Below, in pieces: positions 51,760 through 60,064 of a stretch of DNA of 64,000 bases. A program made the position numbers and the translations under genes. How positions within the stretch are numbered: position 1 is the stretch's first letter; every line of letters starts with the position of its first letter. The stretch comes from Alteribacter natronophilus (GTDB lineage Bacteria > Bacillota > Bacilli > Bacillales > Salisediminibacteriaceae), in assembly GCF_006007885.1 (NCBI RefSeq), contig NZ_VCRO01000007.1, forward strand, positions 62,001-126,000. The letters are read 5' to 3'. The notes beneath the pieces are model-generated. The model was not told the DNA's origin. It did not search any database and saw nothing but the letters and a program-made list of their open reading frames with translations.

Positions 51760-52635
51760 ATGATGACCAGACGTCTGACAAGGCTGATTGAATGGAGTGA
51801 GCGGCAGGCCAGGGAAGCAGGCAGGCCTATTCAGCCTGGAGATCTGCTTAGTGGAGCCCTTTGTGAGCGGACGGGCGTATTTGCCGAGTTATACCTCACT
51901 TTTCCTGATTTAGCCGCCCGGATTCGCCGTGGAGAAGGAGGGAGCGAGGCTGAATCAGGTGTGATGATTGAGGAAGTTTCCATTCCTGTAAGTACCGGAA
52001 CAGCTGCCGTGTTCACGAGGGCCCGTCAGCTGCGAAACCGTTACGGACAGGACGTGCTAAATGAAGGACACGTCATGAGGGCGGTTATGGAATCGGAGGA
52101 TGAGAGGCTGGGAGCATGCCTTTCCCATGAGGACAGGCAGCGGATTCTGTCTATTACTTCCGCCCCCAGGGACATGATTGTGCCCCTGACCGGCAACGCT
52201 TTCAGCCCCCCTTCGCAGGTGAAAAGAGCGGGACAGTCAGACAGGGAGCAGGTCCGAAGTTTTGTCGGAACCGAATTTGGCAGTGGGTGGCTGGAAGCCG
52301 TGGATCACGCGTTTAATCAGACACCTGTGACACTTTTTACAGTGATGCAGGAAGGTGACATAATCGGTTTCGCTGCCTATGACGCTGACAGGAAGCAGAA
52401 GGGTGTGCTCGGGCCGATGGGAGTGGCATCAGGGGAAAGGTCCTGTGGAGCGGGAACACGTCTCCTGTCTGCCTGTCTCGATGATATGCAGAAAGCAGGT
52501 TACCGGTATGCAGTGATCAGCGAAGCGGGACCGGTGGAGTTTTATGAAAAAACGTGCGGAGCTTCGGTTATTGTGGGGGACGGCTTGTATACGGAAAAAG
52601 ACACTCAACTTTATAAACAGGGAGAGGAAACATGA
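51760..52635 (+). CDS. Clp N-like domain fused to a GNAT acetyltransferase
   Basis: In this 291-residue protein residues 1-140 resemble the double Clp N repeat: LIEWSERQAREAGRPIQPGDLLSG with ALCERTGVFAELYL, then AAVFTRARQLRNRYGQDVLN with EGHVMRAVMES. Residues 155-285 are a GNAT fold with the acetyl-CoA loop RSCGAGTRLLSACLDDMQKAG and VEFYEKTCGASV. The Clp N module normally binds adaptors or substrates of Clp proteases; here it might recruit the acetyltransferase to a protein target, which is inference. The stop overlaps the next gene (ATGA), so the two acetyltransferase fusions are co-translated. Confidence 0.72.
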   Translation: MMTRRLTRLIEWSERQAREAGRPIQPGDLLSGALCERTGVFAELYLTFPDLAARIRRGEGGSEAESGVMIEEVSIPVSTGTAAVFTRARQLRNRYGQDVLNEGHVMRAVMESEDERLGACLSHEDRQRILSITSAPRDMIVPLTGNAFSPPSQVKRAGQSDREQVRSFVGTEFGSGWLEAVDHAFNQTPVTLFTVMQEGDIIGFAAYDADRKQKGVLGPMGVASGERSCGAGTRLLSACLDDMQKAGYRYAVISEAGPVEFYEKTCGASVIVGDGLYTEKDTQLYKQGEET

Positions 52636-53819
52636 TTGAGAGATACATAGAAACCGAAAACGGGCGCCTCTGGACAGCCTCTGCAGGGGAAGGGACACCA
52701 GTCGTACTTTTGAGCGGCGGCCCGGGTGCCGGTTATTACCTTGAAGCGGTGGCCACTCTTTTAACCGAAAGCTGCCGTGTGATTGCCGTTGATGCCCGCG
52801 GGTGCGGACGCTCGGGGGGAGAAGGCGGCTACGGGCTGAATGAGGCGATCGAAGACCTTGAAACCATTCGCAGGAGTTACGGATTGGAAAAGTGGACAGT
52901 GCTGGGCCATTCCTGGGGTGGAGACCTGGGACTGGCTTATACACTGAGACAGCCGGAAGGGATAAAGGCGCTGATATCGGTTTCAGCTACAGGAGTGCAG
53001 AACGACCGGGACTGGAAAGCGGCGTACAGCCGCGGACGTGAAGAAAACCTGGAGGAGGAGCCGTTGTTTGAATTTCCCCAGAGCCCCGAAGTTCACCGTT
53101 CCCTGCTGACGGACTGGCGCAAATTTATTAAACGTCCGGAGCTGCTCCGTGAGATCGCCGGCGTCCGGGTGCCTGCCCTGTTTGTAACAGGGGAGGAGGA
53201 CATCCGGCCGTCATGGCCGGTGGAGCAGGTGGCCGGTCTCCTGCCCCGGGGCGAGTACAGACAGATTGGGGGCGCAGGTCATTACATCTGGCTCAGAAAA
53301 GACAGTGAGCTTAAGCACGTCCTCACCGGTTTTCTTGAGCGGATGAAAGCCGGAGACGGCATTCACATCCGGAAGATGGCAGACGACGAGCCGCTGCCTG
53401 TGGAGCTGCTTCTTCTGGCAGATCCATCCGAGGAACTGGTGAGCTCCTATACGAGACGCGGGGAAACGTACGTGACAGTTTGCACAGAGCGTGAGGAACC
53501 GGTCGGGGTTTATGTACTGCTGCCTGCAGGATCAGGTACCGTTGAGCTTGTAAACGTTGCTGTAGCCGAAGACAGGCACGGGCAGGGCATCGGCAGACAG
53601 CTTGTGATGCATGCGGCAGCGACGGCGAAAACTCTGGGCTATCATACAATCGCGATCGGCACCGGGAATTCAAGTGTCGGTCAGCTTGCTCTTTACCAGA
53701 AGTGCGGGTTCAGGATCACCGGAGTGGACAGAGACTTCTTTGTCCGCCACTACCCGGAGCCGATCATGGAAAACGGCATCCGGTGCCGGGATATGATCCG
53801 CCTGTCCATGAAGCTCTGA
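52632..53819 (+). CDS. Alpha/beta hydrolase fused to a GNAT acetyltransferase
   Basis: This 395-residue protein has two enzymatic domains. Residues 1-235 are a proline iminopeptidase-like alpha/beta hydrolase with the oxyanion motif GGPGAGYY, nucleophile Ser94 in GHSWGG, an acid in VTGEEDIRPSW and His217 in GGAGHYIW. Residues 245-395 are a GNAT domain with VNVAVAEDRHGQGIGRQLVM, where the Q-x-x-G-x-G acetyl-CoA loop is perfect. The join has no linker rich in Pro or Gly. The pairing suggests two steps on one small molecule or peptide. It is coupled to the preceding GNAT fusion by a 4-bp overlap and converges on the LysR gene. Confidence 0.82.
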   Translation: MIERYIETENGRLWTASAGEGTPVVLLSGGPGAGYYLEAVATLLTESCRVIAVDARGCGRSGGEGGYGLNEAIEDLETIRRSYGLEKWTVLGHSWGGDLGLAYTLRQPEGIKALISVSATGVQNDRDWKAAYSRGREENLEEEPLFEFPQSPEVHRSLLTDWRKFIKRPELLREIAGVRVPALFVTGEEDIRPSWPVEQVAGLLPRGEYRQIGGAGHYIWLRKDSELKHVLTGFLERMKAGDGIHIRKMADDEPLPVELLLLADPSEELVSSYTRRGETYVTVCTEREEPVGVYVLLPAGSGTVELVNVAVAEDRHGQGIGRQLVMHAAATAKTLGYHTIAIGTGNSSVGQLALYQKCGFRITGVDRDFFVRHYPEPIMENGIRCRDMIRLSMKL

Positions 53820-53820
53820 T

Positions 53821-54672
53821 TCAGGTGCTCCCGTTTACTCGTTCATCCAGGCATTGAAGAAAGGCGGTTACCTGAGGTAGGCTCCGCGCCGCCTCGGAAG
53901 CGACGATCCACGTAGTACGTGTGATGTCTTTTCCGTTCTTCCGAAGAGGGATGATGTCGTATCTGCTCCGGTCGATTCCGTGAATGGCTGTTTCCGGAAG
54001 CACCGCCATGCCGATTCCGTGGAGAAGAAGCTGTTTTGATGTTTCGATCTGGTCCACCTTGATCCTACGGGAAGGTGTGACCGGGGAATCTTCCAGCAGC
54101 CAGTCGTGAACAGCAGAATGAAAAGCCGGGTCGCTCTGAAATTCAATGAGCGGCCTGTTCTGCTTCATAGGACCTTTACGGTCGATCAGATACAGGCGGT
54201 CTTCCAGCAGTCTGTCACCGTTTCGCGGTTTTTCCCCCCGCAGAAGGTAAACGTGGGCGCCGGAGCTGCCGGTGCGGAGCTGTTCACTCAGCCCGGAGAC
54301 AAGTTCCACTTTTACCTGAGGATACTGATTGATGTAATCTTCCAGAACGGAAGGAAGGAGATACTGCCCGATGACGGAGGAGACGGCGAGGGAAAGAGTG
54401 CCGCTGACTGTTCCTTTCATTCCGGAAACTTCATTTCTGAGGGTCTGTTCCTCCTCCACGAGGTTTTGTGCAAATGCGAGTATCCGCTCTCCCGCAGGTG
54501 TGGGCATTACTTTCTTCGGTGTTCTTACAAATATCTTCTCGTCCCACTGTTCCTCAATCTGTTTCAGGCGAAGACTGACGGCGGGCTGAGAGATGAGCAG
54601 TGCTTTTGCTGCCCCTTTAACCGTTTTTGCTTCCTCCACGGCCAGGAGAAGCCGGTAGTCGTCGACTTTCAT
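53821..54672 (-). CDS. LysR family transcriptional regulator
   Basis: This 283-residue regulator starts at ATG 54672 behind AAAGGGGGC; the longer frame is unsupported. The N-terminal winged helix-turn-helix reads VEEAKTVKGAAKALLISQPAVS then LRLKQIEEQW (residues 12-44). The effector domain (about 90-280) begins GTLSLAVSSVIGQYLLPSVL. It diverges from the MFS gene, and the shared region holds an ATAA-N7-TTAT dyad as used by CcpC/CitR-type LysR proteins. It probably controls the MFS transporter and itself; the effector is unknown. Confidence 0.85.
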   Translation of the reverse strand: MKVDDYRLLLAVEEAKTVKGAAKALLISQPAVSLRLKQIEEQWDEKIFVRTPKKVMPTPAGERILAFAQNLVEEEQTLRNEVSGMKGTVSGTLSLAVSSVIGQYLLPSVLEDYINQYPQVKVELVSGLSEQLRTGSSGAHVYLLRGEKPRNGDRLLEDRLYLIDRKGPMKQNRPLIEFQSDPAFHSAVHDWLLEDSPVTPSRRIKVDQIETSKQLLLHGIGMAVLPETAIHGIDRSRYDIIPLRKNGKDITRTTWIVASEAARSLPQVTAFLQCLDERVNGST

Positions 54673-54713
54673 ATTTTCTGCCCCCTTTGTTGGCGTTGTG
54701 CAGCTGATCATAT

Positions 54714-54728
54714 ATAAGCTCTGCTTAT
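54714..54728. promoter_or_regulatory. LysR-type operator ATAA-N7-TTAT
   Basis: ATAAGC-TCT-GCTTAT is a perfect dyad with the T-N11-A pattern of LysR boxes, in the 139-bp region between the LysR and MFS starts. Confidence 0.6.
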
Positions 54729-54811
54729 TCAAAAGTATAAAAAACATGTATTTTCTTTATTTTCACACATGGAATATACTTTTACCAGAAGAAGCAGGGG
54801 GGTGGGAAGTA

Positions 54812-56014
54812 ATGAAGCAGTTTCCGTACGTGCTGAGTACGTTCTTTTTATCCGAGTTCGGCAGGGCTATGTATTTTGTCACCGTCACGTGGGTTCTGTA
54901 TGGAATCACCGGAGACGCTGTTTATACAGGAATCCTTGTTGGTCTTGGGTTTCTGCCCGGTGTATTTCTCAATCTCTTTTTCGGGGTGCTTGTGGACCGC
55001 TTTAACCGTAAGCGCCTTACGCTGATTGCAGTGGGTATGAGTGCCGCAGCCATGACTGTGCTCCTCGGGGCTTCCGGAGCGGGCACAGTCGGTACGGCCC
55101 TGATTTTTGCCGTGCACATGACTGTTCAGACAGCGGGATCGCTGTTCCGTCCTGCCATTCAGGCACTGATGGCGGAATGCTTTCCGAAAGAACACCTTCC
55201 ACAGGTGTTTTCCCGGAGTGCATCTGCGGCGATCGTCGGCGGACTTGCCGGTGCAGGAGCAGGGGGACTGCTTCTTTCCGTCCTGCCATTAACAGCTTCA
55301 CTGGCGATCGTAACAGCCGCGTTCCTTACGGCCGTGGGTTCACTGTTTTTCCTGGAGCCCGTTAAAGAGAGTACTGACGAAGCTGCCGGGAAAAAGTCAG
55401 TGCTTCGGGATCTGGCGGACGGCTTCCTTTATGTGAACCGGAACCGGTTTCTGCTTCGCCTGTTTGTAATCATGTTCACAGGACAGCTCGTGTTTCATTC
55501 AAGCCTCGGATTTCTCTCTGTGTATACAGCGGATTACCTGCTGCAGCCGGCCTCGGTGTACGGGTTTCTTGATGCGGCCCTCTCAGCCGGAGGTGCCCTT
55601 GCAGGTTTCGCCGGGGCCTGGTGGCTGAAGAAGAGCAGTAACCGTGTTGGTGTCTATTCGCTGTTCATTGTTTTCTCCGGACTGCTTGTAACGGGTCTGG
55701 CGCCGCATACTGCTGCCGCTTTCCTCGGCGTTTTTCTGATTGGACTCGGTACCACCTGGATCAGGGTTCTTCTTCAGGCGGTTCAGCAGATGTCAACGGA
55801 ACCGGCATTTCACGGACGGATGGCGAGTCTGAGAATGCTCGGAAACCAGTCGTCTGTGGTCATAAGCGCTCCCGTGCTCGGCTGGATTGCTGCAGGTGGC
55901 GGGGCGAACGCCGTTTATCTCGCCCTTGCTGTTCCCGTGGCCGCATGCCTGCTCTATGCGTTTAGACTTTCCGGACATAAGGAATTTGCCGGTTTTACAA
56001 AAACAGCAGCTTAA
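54812..56014 (+). CDS. MFS transporter (MacA/enterobactin-exporter-like)
   Basis: This 400-residue, roughly twelve-helix transporter starts at ATG 54812 behind GGGGGGTGGG. The N-terminal half has FGVLVDRFNRKRLTLIAVG (the D-R-x-x-R loop 2-3 motif) and FRPAIQALMAECFPKEHLPQ, typical of the MFS_3/EntS-like branch that exports drugs or siderophores. A cytoplasmic loop (KESTDEAAGKKSVLRDLADG) separates the two halves. It diverges from the LysR gene and overlaps the frame leading into the amidohydrolase, suggesting an operon with 56.0-58.3 kb. Confidence 0.88.
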   Translation: MKQFPYVLSTFFLSEFGRAMYFVTVTWVLYGITGDAVYTGILVGLGFLPGVFLNLFFGVLVDRFNRKRLTLIAVGMSAAAMTVLLGASGAGTVGTALIFAVHMTVQTAGSLFRPAIQALMAECFPKEHLPQVFSRSASAAIVGGLAGAGAGGLLLSVLPLTASLAIVTAAFLTAVGSLFFLEPVKESTDEAAGKKSVLRDLADGFLYVNRNRFLLRLFVIMFTGQLVFHSSLGFLSVYTADYLLQPASVYGFLDAALSAGGALAGFAGAWWLKKSSNRVGVYSLFIVFSGLLVTGLAPHTAAAFLGVFLIGLGTTWIRVLLQAVQQMSTEPAFHGRMASLRMLGNQSSVVISAPVLGWIAAGGGANAVYLALAVPVAACLLYAFRLSGHKEFAGFTKTAA

Positions 56015-56028
56015 TGGAGGTGAAAGGA

Positions 56029-56814
56029 ATGATTTTTGATGCGCATCTTCACATTGTTGACCCGCGCTACCCGTTAACAGAAAACCACGGCTTTCTGCCG
56101 GATGCGTTTACTGCTGATGACTACCTGAATTCTGTAAGCAGGCTTCACGTAATAGGCGGTGCCGTTGTATCGGGATCGTTTCAGGGGCACGACCAGGCGT
56201 ACCTCACTGCAGCGCTCAAAAAGCTCGGCCCTGCCTTCAGGGGCGTGACCCAGCTTCCTGCTGATACTTCCGACGAGGAAATTGTGCGGCTGGACAGGGC
56301 CGGGGTCACAGCCGTCCGGTTTAACGTCATGCGCGGGGGGACCGGGGTACTTGAAAGCCTCGAACAGACAGCACACCGCGTCTACGGTCTGGCCGGATGG
56401 CATACAGAACTGTACATCGATTCCCGGGACCTGGAGGAACTTGCGCCTCTTCTGGAAAGCCTGCCGGCTGTATCCGTTGACCATCTCGGTCTTTCAAAAG
56501 AAGGTCTGCCCCGGCTCATCCGTCTTGCGGAAAAGGGTGTCCGGGTAAAAGCGACCGGCTTCGGCCGTGTGGATTTTGATGTGGGAACGGCTGTGAAGGC
56601 TATTCACCGGGCCAATCCCGAGGTGCTCATGTTCGGGACGGATCTTCCTTCCACAAGAGCGCCCCGGCCCTTCAGGGAAGAGGATGCAGAACTGATCCGG
56701 GAGGTTCTCGGAGAAAAAGAAGCCGGGCGTGTGCTGTTTGAAAACGGAGCCCGCTGGTACGGAGTAAAGGAGATGGGGACAGATGGGGATAAACTTTCAC
56801 GATCCTGCAAATAG
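56029..56814 (+). CDS. Amidohydrolase family protein (TIM-barrel, metal dependent)
   Basis: This 261-residue protein starts at ATG 56029; GGAGGTGAAAGGA just upstream is an excellent site and the ATG at 56014 overlaps it. The metal motif DAHLHIVDPRYPL is at residues 4-16. TAVRFNVMRGG, SVDHLGL and MFGTDLPSTRAPRPF (metal-binding Asp) match the amidohydro_2 (PF04909) type that hydrolyses lactones or decarboxylates aromatic acids. It follows the MFS gene by 14 bp and overlaps the next methyltransferase gene by 32 bp. Confidence 0.83.
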   Translation: MIFDAHLHIVDPRYPLTENHGFLPDAFTADDYLNSVSRLHVIGGAVVSGSFQGHDQAYLTAALKKLGPAFRGVTQLPADTSDEEIVRLDRAGVTAVRFNVMRGGTGVLESLEQTAHRVYGLAGWHTELYIDSRDLEELAPLLESLPAVSVDHLGLSKEGLPRLIRLAEKGVRVKATGFGRVDFDVGTAVKAIHRANPEVLMFGTDLPSTRAPRPFREEDAELIREVLGEKEAGRVLFENGARWYGVKEMGTDGDKLSRSCK

Positions 56815-57571
56815 GGAAACATATGCGGCGAGGGAAGCGGACCGGGGCTGGTACCGGTTTATGAGGCAGCTTTTGAACGAACAGACCGGCTTTCAAGCTG
56901 TTGATATCGGCTGCGGTGGCGGAATCTACACGAGAGCCCTTGCTGATCTGGGTGCCTCCCGTGTAACCGGTGTGGATTATTCCGAAGCAAGCCTGGAAGG
57001 AGCAGGGAAAAATACAGAGCCGGACAGTAGAATCGCTTATGTACTCGGGCATGCGGAAAACACAGGTCTTAAGGAACGGGCAGCGGATGTGGTCCTCATC
57101 CGTGCAGTCATACATCATCTGGGAGAGCTCGATCGTACATTTCGGGAAGCGTTCCGTCTTCTGCGGCCCGGGGGACTCCTCGTCATTCAGGACCGTACCC
57201 CGGAAGATTGTCTTCTTCCGGGAAGCAGTACCCACATAAGAGGTTGGTTCTTTTCCTGCTTTCCGAAGCTTGTCGATATGGAGAAAGGGAGAAGGTGGCC
57301 GGACCATGGAGTGAGGCGTGCTCTTGAAAAGACTGGTTTTCGTATGGAAAGTACCGTTCATGTCTGGGAAACAAGAAGAGAGTACGAAACAAAAGAGAGG
57401 CTGCTCGAGGATCTGTCAGGGCGTACCGGCAGGAGTCTGCTTCATGAGCTCGATGACAGGGAACTGAAGATTCTAATCGATTACATCGACAGGCGGATTG
57501 AGGCTGGAAAGCGGGTGGCAGAGCGGGACCGGTGGACAATCTGGGCCGCTGTGAAGGGGGAGGAAAAATGA
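56783..57571 (+). CDS. Class I SAM-dependent methyltransferase (UbiE/YcgJ-like)
   Basis: This 262-residue protein overlaps the amidohydrolase gene by 32 bp. Motif I is AVDIGCGGGIYTRALADLG near residue 39, the acidic residue is in TGVDYSEAS, and FREAFRLLRPGGLLVIQDR is the motif III strand. The C-terminal third (REYETKERLLEDLSGRTGRSL, LHELDDRELKILIDYID) is helical and conserved in methyltransferases acting on small molecules. The ribosome site AAGGAG lies inside the preceding gene. The stop overlaps the HAD gene (ATGA). Confidence 0.83.
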   Translation: MGINFHDPANRETYAAREADRGWYRFMRQLLNEQTGFQAVDIGCGGGIYTRALADLGASRVTGVDYSEASLEGAGKNTEPDSRIAYVLGHAENTGLKERAADVVLIRAVIHHLGELDRTFREAFRLLRPGGLLVIQDRTPEDCLLPGSSTHIRGWFFSCFPKLVDMEKGRRWPDHGVRRALEKTGFRMESTVHVWETRREYETKERLLEDLSGRTGRSLLHELDDRELKILIDYIDRRIEAGKRVAERDRWTIWAAVKGEEK

Positions 57572-58254
57572 CAAAGAGGGCGGTTCTGTTCGATCTTGAC
57601 GGCACACTGCTGAACAGGGAAGCTTCGGTGGACCTTTTTCTCGCGGATCAGTACAGGAGGTACAGCGAAACCTTTGCAAAGGTACCGTTTCCGGTGTACA
57701 GGAAACGGTTCAAAGACCTGGAAAAGCGCGGGTACGTATGGAAGGACAGAGTATATGAACAGCTTATCGAGGAATACAGGTTTAAGGGTGTAACAGCGGG
57801 TGAACTGCTGGAGGACTATGTTACCCGCTTTCCAAAGCATTGTGTTCCGTTTCCCGGCCTTGAAGCCATGCTCGAAACGCTGGCGCCCTCATTCGCTCTG
57901 GGTATCGTATCCAATGGGCGGACGGATTTTCAGCGGGCCAATATTGAAAGCCTGGGTATTACGGGATTTTTCAATTCTATTCTTATTTCGGAGGAAGAGG
58001 GGCTGAGTAAGCCTGATAAAGCCATTTTTGAGCGGGCGTGCGAACGGCTGGGAACAGAACCGGAGCAATGCCTGTTTATAGGCGATCATCCGGAAAACGA
58101 TGTGGCAGCAGCAGAGCGGGCAGGCATGAAAGGTGTCTGGATCCGTGATGCTTACTGGCAGGGGACGGATGCAGGCTGGACGATTGATGGTCTCGAGGAA
58201 GTTCCGGGAGCAGTACAAAAGTGGGCTTCGGAGAACTCAAAAACAAGTGACTAA
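57568..58254 (+). CDS. HAD family hydrolase
   Basis: This 228-residue phosphatase starts at ATG 57568 with GGGGGAGG upstream. Motif I is LFDLDGTLLN (nucleophile Asp9, acid Asp11), motif II is IVSNGRTDFQ, the motif III Lys lies in GLSKPDKAIF and motif IV is CLFIGDHPENDVAAA. The helical cap spans about 20-90. The fold matches YjjG/Gph-like phosphatases of small sugar or nucleotide phosphates. It is the last gene of the amidohydrolase-methyltransferase-HAD operon. Confidence 0.88.
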   Translation: MTKRAVLFDLDGTLLNREASVDLFLADQYRRYSETFAKVPFPVYRKRFKDLEKRGYVWKDRVYEQLIEEYRFKGVTAGELLEDYVTRFPKHCVPFPGLEAMLETLAPSFALGIVSNGRTDFQRANIESLGITGFFNSILISEEEGLSKPDKAIFERACERLGTEPEQCLFIGDHPENDVAAAERAGMKGVWIRDAYWQGTDAGWTIDGLEEVPGAVQKWASENSKTSD

Positions 58255-58411
58255 TGACGTAGGGATATAACATTGAATAAGTAATGTACTAACTTTTTTC
58301 CTAATTGGTTCGGTTATGGAAAGATTCTTTTCTAATAGGTTTTGAGACGAATGGGACGTGGTATCTTTCTCTATGTAACATAAAATACTCTATCGGAAAG
58401 GATGATCGATC

Positions 58412-58657
58412 ATGGCAAATAACAATAACAATAACAACAGCAACAACAGCAAGATGAGTTATGAGGAAGCCGGCCAGAAAGGCGGCGAAAAGACGAAGCA
58501 GAAGCATGGTAAGGACTTTTACGAAGAGATCGGGGAAAAAGGTGGAGAAAAGACCCGCCAGGAGCATGGCAAAGAGCACTTTGAGGACATCGGCCAAAAA
58601 GGCGGGCGTAACTCCGGTAACTCTGGTAACTCCGGTAACTCCAATAATTCCAACTAA
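58412..58657 (+). CDS. KGG-repeat stress protein (GsiB/LEA_5-like)
   Basis: This 81-residue hydrophilic protein is built from three KGG motifs in 20-residue repeats: YEEAGQKGGEKTKQKHGKDF, YEEIGEKGGEKTRQEHGKEH and FEDIGQKGGRNSG. The N-terminus is nearly all Asn (NNNNNNNSNNS) and the C-terminus is NSGNSGNSGNSNNSN. Such proteins (B. subtilis GsiB, plant Em/LEA group 1) accumulate in general stress and desiccation and are intrinsically disordered. AAAGGATG precedes the start. I could not find a clear SigB promoter in the 157-bp leader. Confidence 0.88.
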   Translation: MANNNNNNNSNNSKMSYEEAGQKGGEKTKQKHGKDFYEEIGEKGGEKTRQEHGKEHFEDIGQKGGRNSGNSGNSGNSNNSN

Positions 58658-58696
58658 AATGATTTGAATACTTGCGTTTCCCCAAACGTGATTTCA

Positions 58697-58730
58697 GGGC
58701 AGCCTTTGGCAGAAGGCTGCCCTCTTTGTG
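58697..58730 (+). terminator. Terminator of the KGG-repeat gene
   Basis: GGGCAGCCTT pairs with AAGGCTGCCC around TGGCAG, then TCTTTGTG. The T-run is poor. Confidence 0.6.
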
Positions 58731-58782
58731 TGCAGAATAACAGTAGTGGGAAGGTGAGTCAAGTCATAGGACCAGGTCCGGG

Positions 58783-59364
58783 TCAGGATGTTAATCCCCC
58801 GGATTTTAACGGGCCGTATTTGTTCATGGCTGTCAGAAGTCCCGCCATTTGCTCCGGAGTTTCCTTCATTCCCGTATCCAGCCAGTGCTGGACTACACCG
58901 AGGTGGGCGGAGACCATAAAAGCCATAATGTAATCTCCGTGCGGAAGTGTTTTACCGCCGGCAGCTTTTTTAATATTTCCTATCATCAGCTTTTTCAATT
59001 TGTCCTGGAAGGACGGGTCTCCCTTTGGGCCCATTACAGCTTTGAGAAAGTTACCGTGCTGTTTGAGAAACTCAAAATAAGCAGTGGCTGACGGATGCAT
59101 CCGGGCAGAATCAGCCCAGGATGATGGATCGTTATAGCCGATTGAGTCTGAGATGGCAGTAATTCCCCGGATCACTTCCTCCTCACTTTTTTCAAGCAGG
59201 TCGTACTTATCCTGATAGTGCAGGTAAAACGTACCTCTGTTAAAATCCGCCCGTTCGGTCAGATCCTTTACCGTGACAGCGTCGAGTCCTTTTTCTTCTA
59301 TTAAAAGAGCAAACGTTTCCCTTATCTTTTCTCTGGTGCGTTTTATTCTCCGGTCTTCTTTCAA
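58783..59364 (-). CDS. TetR/AcrR family transcriptional regulator
   Basis: This is about 193 residues from TTG 59364, which stands 6 nt after AGAGGTG; ATG 59370 is possible but abuts that site. The helix-turn-helix DAVTVKDLTERADFNRGTFY with LHYQDKYDLLEK at residues 30-60 is the TetR type with the C-terminal TetR_C_8/YxaF-like domain (HPSATAYFEFLKQHGNFLKAVMG, written in part). It diverges from a methyltransferase gene, with a 25-bp inverted repeat between them, so it is probably an autoregulated repressor of that gene. The ligand is unknown. Confidence 0.87.
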   Translation of the reverse strand: MKEDRRIKRTREKIRETFALLIEEKGLDAVTVKDLTERADFNRGTFYLHYQDKYDLLEKSEEEVIRGITAISDSIGYNDPSSWADSARMHPSATAYFEFLKQHGNFLKAVMGPKGDPSFQDKLKKLMIGNIKKAAGGKTLPHGDYIMAFMVSAHLGVVQHWLDTGMKETPEQMAGLLTAMNKYGPLKSGGLTS

Positions 59365-59389
59365 TACCATCACCTCTTTCCGGTGGTAA

Positions 59390-59414
59390 TGAACAGTACG
59401 TGTCATACTGTTCA
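59390..59414. promoter_or_regulatory. TetR operator
   Basis: TGAACAGTA-N7-TACTGTTCA is a perfect 9-bp dyad, centred 38 bp upstream of the regulator start and 121 bp before the divergent methyltransferase gene. Confidence 0.7.
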
Positions 59415-59465
59415 GTAAGGGACACTTCCGGTCACACTGTGTATGGTAACCGCGGCTGAACTCAT

Positions 59466-59471
59466 TATAAT
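59466..59471 (+). promoter_or_regulatory. -10 element of the divergent methyltransferase gene
   Basis: TATAAT lies 52 bp before the GTG start. The -35 region reads TATGGT and is weak. Confidence 0.4.
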
Positions 59472-59522
59472 AAGAGATGGGAGAGTTAATCAACACAGTG
59501 TCTATTATAAGGAGGTATTTTC

Positions 59523-60041
59523 GTGGGAAAAAAGAAAGCTTCCCTGTTTTCGCATGTAATGGCTGTGCTGCTGCTGCCATTTAATGTAACCGTCATTATT
59601 CCATTTTTACTGTTAATGTTTCTGCCGTCACAGGTGTTGTGGGGGAGTGATGGAGCAGTGGCCATCCTGCTTGGATTTACAGGCGCTGGGGCTGTTCTGG
59701 CCGGGCTTACTCTCGTTGTGCTGACAGTAAGGCAGTTCGCAGAAAGAGGGAAAGGCACCCTCGCACCGTGGGACGCGCCGCGAAAGCTCGTCGTGAGCGG
59801 ACCCTACAGGTACACGAGAAATCCAATGATCAGCGGAGTGATTTTCATTCTGCTTGGGGAATCGTTACTGGCCGGCTCTTTCTGGCTGGCCGGGTGGTTT
59901 GTGCTGTTTTCCACAGTAAACTACACGTACTTTGTGATCGGGGAGGAACCGGAGCTTGAAAAAAAGTTCGGTGAGGAGTACCGGGAATATAAAAGGCGTG
60001 TACCAAGGCTGATTCCCCGCCGGCCGGGGAGCAGGACGTAG
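59523..60041 (+). CDS. Isoprenylcysteine methyltransferase-like / PEMT-like membrane protein
   Basis: This 172-residue protein starts at GTG 59523 behind AAGGAGGT. Four hydrophobic segments (about 8-34, 43-66, 100-118 and 118-134) surround the conserved core SGPYRYTRNPMISGVIFILLG and the end motif EEPELEKKFGEEYREYKRRV. This pair of motifs defines the ICMT/PEMT (NnrU-related) family of membrane methyltransferases, which modify lipids or prenylated groups using SAM. Its target is unknown. The upstream TetR gene and operator suggest induction by a hydrophobic ligand. Confidence 0.85.
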   Translation: MGKKKASLFSHVMAVLLLPFNVTVIIPFLLLMFLPSQVLWGSDGAVAILLGFTGAGAVLAGLTLVVLTVRQFAERGKGTLAPWDAPRKLVVSGPYRYTRNPMISGVIFILLGESLLAGSFWLAGWFVLFSTVNYTYFVIGEEPELEKKFGEEYREYKRRVPRLIPRRPGSRT

Positions 60042-60064
60042 TTCGTCCACCTGCAGCCGTGCCT

